A stretch of DNA of 64,000 bases, taken from positions 53,784 through 117,783 of the forward strand of contig CAVWBP010000012.1 of assembly GCA_963753165.1 (NCBI GenBank), written 5' to 3'. The translations under genes and the position numbers were made by a program. The notes under the pieces were generated by a model. That model did not search any database and was not told where the DNA came from. It saw only the letters and a list, made by a program, of their open reading frames with translations. Shown one piece after another: positions 59,374 to 64,000 of the stretch (its first letter is position 1; the number at the start of each line of letters is the position of its first letter). The stretch is from JAKLQR01 sp963753165 (lineage in GTDB: Bacteria; Nitrospirota; Thermodesulfovibrionia; Thermodesulfovibrionales; SM23-35).

Positions 59374-60396
59374 CGTATGAAATTGTACACAGCTTTTGAT
59401 CTTCATTCAAACAACTCGTATTTGGGGATCATCGACGAGAATGGCAAAAGGATATTTAAGAAAAAGCTTCGTAACGACCCCGCGATGATCAAGGAGACAC
59501 TTAAACCATTCAAGCCGGACATTGAAGGGATTGTGGTGGAATCGACCTTTAATTGGTACTGGCTGGTTGATTTACTCAAAGAAGAGGAATACCGAGTGCA
59601 TTTAGCAAACCCATCGAAGATTCAGCAGTACTCGGGATTGAAGTATTCTGATGATAAGCATGATGCATTCTGGCTTGCGGAGATGCTGCGGCTGGGCATA
59701 CTGCCTGAGGGATACATCTATCCGAAAGAGGAGCGACCGATACGAGATCTATTAAGGAAGAGAAGTCATATAGTGAGATTACGTACAGCACTTATCGTTA
59801 GTCTTCAGAGCATTATCGCACGGAACCTGGGAGTGAAGCTGAAGGCAAACGATATAAGATTTCTGACAACAGATAGGGTAACGCCTCTCTTACAGGAGAA
59901 TGAGGATCTATCTCTTGCTGGTAAGGTGAGTAAGGAATCCATAGACTTCTTGGGTCGCCAGATCAACGCTATTGAGAACACCATTAGCGGAAGGATACAG
60001 CTAAGTAATCCTTATGACCGTCTATTGAGTATTCCTGGAGTTGGGAAAATCCTTGCATTTACGATCACGCTGGAGACTGGTCCGATTGATCGATTCCCGA
60101 AAGTGGGCAACTACGTATCGTATTGCAGAAAGGTGCCCAGCGGGAGGTTCAGTAACGATAAAAAGAAGGGTACCGGCAATAGAAAAAATGGCAACAAATA
60201 TCTGGCATGGGCGTTTTCCGAGGCGTCAGACCATGCGCGGCTCTTCGATACCAAGGCCCGAATATATTATCAACGCAAACTGCAAAAGACGAATGCGCCG
60301 GTAGCGCACAGCGCTCTTGCTCATAAGTTAGCCAGAGCAGCGTATTACATCATGAGGGATGGAGTTGTATTCATGCCGGATAAAGCATTTGTGTAG
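59374..60396 (+). CDS. IS110-family transposase
   Basis: The start is ATG 59374 (MKLYTAFDLHSNNSYLGIID) after a strong AGGAGGT. The 340 residues have the N-terminal RuvC-like DEDD domain (first aspartate in AFDLHSN, glutamate in VVESTFNWYWLVD, and two aspartates in SDDKHDAFWLAEML), a coiled linker, and the C-terminal Transposase_20 domain (LLSIPGVGKILAFTITLETG, then FPKVGNYVSYCRKVPSG with the candidate catalytic serine). It is intact, so the element may be active. Confidence 0.93.
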   Translation, partial: RMKLYTAFDLHSNNSYLGIIDENGKRIFKKKLRNDPAMIKETLKPFKPDIEGIVVESTFNWYWLVDLLKEEEYRVHLANPSKIQQYSGLKYSDDKHDAFWLAEMLRLGILPEGYIYPKEERPIRDLLRKRSHIVRLRTALIVSLQSIIARNLGVKLKANDIRFLTTDRVTPLLQENEDLSLAGKVSKESIDFLGRQINAIENTISGRIQLSNPYDRLLSIPGVGKILAFTITLETGPIDRFPKVGNYVSYCRKVPSGRFSNDKKKGTGNRKNGNKYLAWAFSEASDHARLFDTKARIYYQRKLQKTNAPVAHSALAHKLARAAYYIMRDGVVFMPDKAFV

Positions 60397-60400
60397 AGCC

Positions 60401-60785
60401 CTGGAGGGGACAGTGAACCTACGACTTAGCTGGCATAAACCAAGCACCTGATTGGCAAACCGTCCCCTCCAGTAACATAAGAGTTATCGGCGTCTTTACT
60501 GTCCGCGTTGGGAGCCACTGATAGGCTGGCTAACAACCATGCGATCTGATATATAACAAATGGACCCGACCCGGAACCGAAGGTTTTCTGGTCCGCATTG
60601 TAAGCGGAAAGGGTTTGCCTTGCAGTATAGTCTTAGGGCATGACCTTAATCCTGATGGGTGCGTGGCGCAGTGAAGACTGACGCACTATAGTAAAGAAAA
60701 AACGGCAATGGTAATGGACGGCGGTAACTTGAAGATACAAGGACAAGAACAACTTTCTTGGAATAGGATCGTTTTTTCTCTTGAC
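60401..60785 (+). ncRNA. Candidate bridge RNA region of the IS element
   Basis: The non-coding 3' part of the element begins with a hairpin of 11 perfect pairs (CTGGAGGGGAC 60401-60411 with GTCCCCTCCAG 60462-60472) around a 50-base loop. A second stem-loop follows around 60580-60612 (GGTCCGCATTGTAAGCGGA). IS1111-type elements are known to encode a guide (bridge) RNA downstream of the transposase. I could not match the loops to donor or target sequence by eye, so only location and structure support this. Confidence 0.45.
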
Positions 60786-60981
60786 AGGTGCCCTCTATAT
60801 GGGTGCCCTCTATATGGGTGCTAAGTTATGTGAAACCGATTCTACCCTCATTCGAGTTTCAGAAGCATTCGAATGAACTGAAGTATAATTATGCCACACC
60901 TCGCCTCGCTCAATCCGATTACAGCGCTGTGATATAATTAGCAGAACCAAACTAAATCTGCGTAATATCAGGAGGAATGTA

Positions 60982-61947
60982 ATGGGTCTCCGATTTGAGG
61001 TTGAGCCTTTGCGAGGGTTTTTTCTTTATGGAATTCTGTGTCTAATAATATTGGTCATGATTTCCGTGGTTGTTCTGCCATCGACGTCTTGCGCGCAGAC
61101 AGACGGATACAATCCAGCGGGAAATGTAGTAAACTTCTCCTTCTCCGCAAGCACTGTCTGCCAGTTTAATGCGCCTGTTGATGGTGGTGGAAAGTTGAAT
61201 GTTGCGCGCTATAACTCTGCGTTAGACATGTCGGGCAGGGTGAGCAAAGACCTTCGACTCGGCCTCGGCCTTGCCTATGAGTATGATGAATACGATTTCT
61301 CAGGCCTTACCAAATTCCCTGTTGCACGACCATGGTCAGGGATCGATCGCTTTGGTATCAGTTTCCCGGTTAACTATTCCTTCACAGACAATTGGAGGCT
61401 CTTCGTGAGCCCCTCTATCCAGTGGTCCGGAGAATCGGGCGCAGAATGGGACGACGCGCTTTCCTATGGCGCTGTGACGGGCATTTCCTATAAAATCCGT
61501 CCTAACGCTGTCATCGGTCTCGGTGCGGGTGCTTATTCGAACATCGAGGATACCACTGTGTTTCCCTATCTCACCGTCAACTGGCAGGTGACCGAACGCC
61601 TCCGCATCGTCAATCCCTTCCGCACAAGCCCTGCGGGCCCTGCGGGCCTCGAACTTGCCTACGCCATCGACAAGTATTGGGAAACTGGGTTCGGCGCTGC
61701 ATACCGCTCCTATCGCTTCCGCCTTGAGGAGGATGGCCCGATCGCGAATGGCATTGGAGAGTATAAGACTGTTCCGGTCTTCGCCCGTATTTCCTACAAG
61801 TTCACGCCCCAGATACGGATCGATGTGTATGGGGGTGCGAATTTTGTCAACAAGATATATATCGAGGACCGGGACGGCGATGACCTTTTCAGGACTAAGA
61901 CCGATATCTCACCGCTTATCGGTCTAACCTTCATGGCCAGCTTTTAG
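60982..61947 (+). CDS. Outer membrane beta-barrel protein (DUF6268-like)
   Basis: The 321-residue protein has an extended N-terminus, a hydrophobic signal segment (GILCLIILVMISVVVLPSTSCAQ), and then alternating amphipathic strands. These include LRLGLGLAYEYDEYDF, FGISFPVNYSFTDNWRLFVS, AVIGLGAGAYSNIEDTT and FARISYKFTPQIRIDVYGG, and the protein ends in ...LIGLTFMASF with a terminal phenylalanine typical of barrels. AGGAGG lies 8 bases before the ATG. The function is unknown. It lies just outside the IS element. Confidence 0.75.
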   Translation: MGLRFEVEPLRGFFLYGILCLIILVMISVVVLPSTSCAQTDGYNPAGNVVNFSFSASTVCQFNAPVDGGGKLNVARYNSALDMSGRVSKDLRLGLGLAYEYDEYDFSGLTKFPVARPWSGIDRFGISFPVNYSFTDNWRLFVSPSIQWSGESGAEWDDALSYGAVTGISYKIRPNAVIGLGAGAYSNIEDTTVFPYLTVNWQVTERLRIVNPFRTSPAGPAGLELAYAIDKYWETGFGAAYRSYRFRLEEDGPIANGIGEYKTVPVFARISYKFTPQIRIDVYGGANFVNKIYIEDRDGDDLFRTKTDISPLIGLTFMASF

Positions 61948-61983
61948 CAGCTGACATAAGGGATCGCACTCACAATGATATCT

Positions 61984-62385
61984 TCAGGACAAGCTGATAT
62001 GGCTTTCTCCGCCTCCAATTAATGGGAGTATCTTTTCAACTGTAAAATATACTAAAAACTTTGGGCCCTTCTGCTTGTCTTCTTCAGGGGTCAAGTTACG
62101 TCTGGTCATTTTTGCTATTAAGGTTGAGTCCGTCTCTTCCTTTACCTTCTTCAAAAACAGCCTTACACCTCTGTGACCTGAGACATTCTCAATAAAAAGA
62201 AATGACGCATAGGGATTTGACTGCAGGTTAAGATGGGTGAGACGTTCTCTCATGATAAAAGCTAATGTCCCATCATCAAAAATATGTGGGATAGAGTAGA
62301 TTGCCGCATCTACTTTACCTTCTGAATCAGCCGTAGATAAAACTCCTGTGCCATTTACGCTGTCAAAGTATTCTTTCAGTGTCAT
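61984..62385 (-). CDS. Pyridoxamine 5'-phosphate oxidase-like flavin-binding protein
   Basis: The start is taken at ATG 62385 (MTLKEYFDSVNGTGVLST) after AGGAG, which sits in the stop region of the lipocalin gene. The 133 residues have the split-barrel pattern LSTADSEGKVDAAIYSIPHI, LAFIMRERLTHLNLQSNPYASFLF and RGVRLFLKKVKEE. FMN or another cofactor is likely; the substrate is unknown. Confidence 0.8.
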   Translation of the reverse strand: MTLKEYFDSVNGTGVLSTADSEGKVDAAIYSIPHIFDDGTLAFIMRERLTHLNLQSNPYASFLFIENVSGHRGVRLFLKKVKEETDSTLIAKMTRRNLTPEEDKQKGPKFLVYFTVEKILPLIGGGESHISLS

Positions 62386-62392
62386 GTTTCTC

Positions 62393-62955
62393 CTATTGTT
62401 GGCCTGTTTTAATAAGCCTTGAGGTATCATAGTGGTTATCCTTTAAGCGAGAGAGAATCGCTTCATATAATTCTTCCTCCATTTCCCTAGTGCGGCTCAA
62501 AATCCAAAGGTATTCCCGGGTTGGATTTCCGATAACAGCGTATTCATAGTTTGTTTCCCAAGTCAACTATCCAGTAGTCTCCTGCAAAAGGCCAGAAAAA
62601 AGATACCTTTAGTTTGGCATTTGTTTCTTTGTCAACTACCCATGCCTTACCTTTTGCAGACTTTATCTTGCCGCTGAAAGACTTGTCATAGCATTCGTTG
62701 AGAACAGAGATCTTTCCATCATCTCTCAGAGTATACGTTGCCTTACTTCCCACGCAACCCTCCTGGAAGCTGTGGGGATATCTTGCAATCTCATACCATA
62801 CCCCTGTGTAGCGGTTTAAATCTACATAAGGAACAACTGATAAGGGGGTAGATGTTTGTTTCGACATATTTACGCATCCTATCACATTCAGAAGTATTGA
62901 AGTTATGGTTAAAATACAGAACGCTCTTAACTGATGTAGAATTAAATCGATTCAT
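62393..62955 (-). CDS. Lipocalin (Blc-like outer-membrane lipoprotein), frameshifted
   Basis: The core has YVDLNRYTGVWYEIARYPHS (lipocalin GxW motif), SKATYTLRDDGKISVLNECY and FWPFAGDYWIVDLG. One extra base near 62567 breaks the frame; shifting forward gives NYEYAVIGNPTREYLWILSR and a helical tail to the stop at 62393. Upstream of the GTG at 62885 the same frame reads ILTITSILLNVIGC, a lipoprotein signal with lipobox VIGC. The likely start ATG at 62955 (MNRFNSTS) is one base out of frame with it. The gene is followed at 8 bases by the PNPOx-like gene. Confidence 0.82.
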
Positions 62956-63861
62956 TTCTGCCTTTGTTCATTAAAAACAACCTCTTCCTTTGAATTTTCC
63001 TTTGCCTTGTTAGGGGTGAAAGACTTGATTTCTTCCTCAGGCAAAGTTGAAGAAAAGAAGATGTTTATATTAGTGTTTTCATGTCTTCCAGTTAATGTCC
63101 ATTGCTTATCATATCATAGACTTCATATATTGGGTTTATCTTGCAATCCATTTGGAAACAGCTGAGTTCTGGGTTAATGACACATTGTGTCATTCCACTC
63201 AACATCAGTTTAGTTTCAGCAGAATGGATGATTTCTTTAAGCTAAGGGACTTTCTGATTCATACTGTGTCAGATGCATGCATTTCTCCCCTTCCTCCATA
63301 GGAAAGGTGTTCTGAAATAGTCAGGGATTCATGAAGAGCCTCTGTGTTCTATTGTGATCAAGAAGAAGGGAACATGACTCACATTTTTGAGGAAAATTCC
63401 ATTTTCTGTGTTTTGGGTAATAGATATAATCCTTTCTGTCAGGAGAAGTGAAAAGCCATTCATAGAAGTATAAGGTTGTTGATCTGATTGGGTTGCTGGC
63501 AGCATGAAAGTGACTTTTATCCAAGGCATTCAACCTTTCAAATATGGGTGCCTTCCTGCTTTTTAAACTCTGTCAGGTATTGATTCCTTTTATCTTTTTT
63601 GTATTGCACTTTATAAGGATTGAACATTTACAATATCTGTTTATGTTGAATTTTGGTCACAGCTATTATAGCTTATATAGTAATCTTTCTAAATATAGTG
63701 GCTTATCCATGCCTGTTAATGAACCCTCTGATAATTCAGGCTATTATCTGTGTATCTGTTCTTGGTCTGTTGTTAAGTTCATACCTGTCATTAAAGATAG
63801 ACTGCCATTTTCATCGCCTGCTCAGGAGATTCCGTCCACTCGAAGGAGTGAAACAACTCTA
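62956..63861. other. AT-rich stretch without a supported gene
   Basis: About 900 bases with markedly lower G+C than the rest. Short open frames occur on both strands, but none has a good Shine-Dalgarno, sustained codon preference or a recognisable domain. The best is a 71-codon frame from TTG 63653 with two hydrophobic stretches (IIAYIVIFLNIVAYPCLLM, IICVSVLGLLLSSYLSL), which could be a remnant of a membrane protein gene. Confidence 0.5.
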
Positions 63862-63996
63862 TTTCTGAATCGAAATCACGGGTATACTCGATGAGAAAGG
63901 AGACTAAGCGGAGGTCTCAGCGGTCGATATTTCACTAACATTGTAATCCAGGAAAGGTTTGCGCAGAAACAAAAGGAGTTTATTTCGATTCAGAAA
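63862..63996. repeat. Second copy of the 34.1-kb MITE-like element
   Basis: TTTCTGAATCGAAAT (63862-63876) is the inverse of ATTTCGATTCAGAAA (63982-63996). Inside, AATCACGGG, AAGCGGAGGTCTC, GAAAGGTTTG and GGAGTTTATTT occur in the same order as in the 34094-34274 element read on its minus strand. The sequence between these blocks differs. It ends close to the window edge and may extend further. Confidence 0.65.
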
Positions 63997-64000
63997 GCGT

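Larger units (their letters stand above)
59297..60815 (+). mobile_element. IS110/IS1111-type insertion sequence
   Basis: ATATAGAGGGCACCT (59297-59311) is the exact inverse of AGGTGCCCTCTATAT (60786-60800), and the right end has a second direct copy of the last 15 bases (60801-60815). Between lie a short 5' leader (about 60 bases, with hairpin GAGCATA..TATGCTC), the transposase gene, and about 390 bases of 3' non-coding DNA. A long non-coding 3' end and inverted ends fit the IS1111 subgroup. The exact borders are not proven. Confidence 0.8.

Noticed and set aside
63321..63533. 70-codon frame on the minus strand in the AT-rich right end
   Set aside because: No start signal, no recognisable domain, and overlapping open frames of similar quality exist in this low-G+C stretch.

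Overview
The window looks like a chromosomal contig from an uncultured, diderm, menaquinone-using bacterium. My best guess is Nitrospirota (Thermodesulfovibrionia-like). This rests on the general look of the 16S gene, the complete-looking futalosine menaquinone cluster, and the housekeeping gene content. I could not run a 16S search, so the placement is an inference. Most genes are conserved housekeeping genes, and true accessory DNA is limited to one IS element, several small repeat elements and the AT-rich right end.

Layout. 1-5.4 kb: a truncated DUF4143-type ATPase gene, tRNA-Leu, and the rpmH-rnpA-yidD-yidC-mnmE cluster, with queF divergent. 5.4-9.4 kb: trpF, trpC, a TrkA-N remnant, murJ and a metallo-hydrolase gene. 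9.4-14.7 kb: one rRNA operon (16S-23S, no spacer tRNA, no linked 5S). Both rRNAs carry extra hairpin insertions, and rpoD follows directly. 16-33 kb: envelope and signalling genes (LysM protein, an M16 peptidase pair, a CHASE2-cyclase, a UPF0182 protein, an OmpA-like protein, OppD/OppF ATPases with a TPR protein), two methyltransferase genes, and a leader RNA that looks like an attenuator or riboswitch. 33-41.8 kb: a tightly packed operon for futalosine-pathway menaquinone synthesis. Its first gene is a TetR regulator with an 18-bp palindromic operator, and it carries an unusual MTA-phosphorylase-like enzyme. 42-47.3 kb: a GlcD-like FAD oxidase and SMC. 47.5-55.1 kb: a PyrR-controlled pyrimidine operon (pyrR-pyrB-pyrC-carA-carB). 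55-58.3 kb: the methyl cycle (metK, ahcY) and mogA. 58.4-64 kb: a nitroreductase with an export signal, an IS110/IS1111-type element with a long 3' non-coding part that could hold a bridge RNA, an outer-membrane barrel protein, a PNPOx-like protein, a lipocalin, and about 1 kb of AT-rich DNA ending in a copy of a repeat element also present at 34.1 kb.

Two features affect how the genes should be read. First, at least nine conserved genes are broken by single-base shifts. Nearly all are in the +1 (extra base) direction, which points to sequence or assembly errors more than to gene decay. Second, short dispersed repeats have inserted inside conserved genes (mnmE, pyrC, carA, carB), usually at loops or domain linkers.
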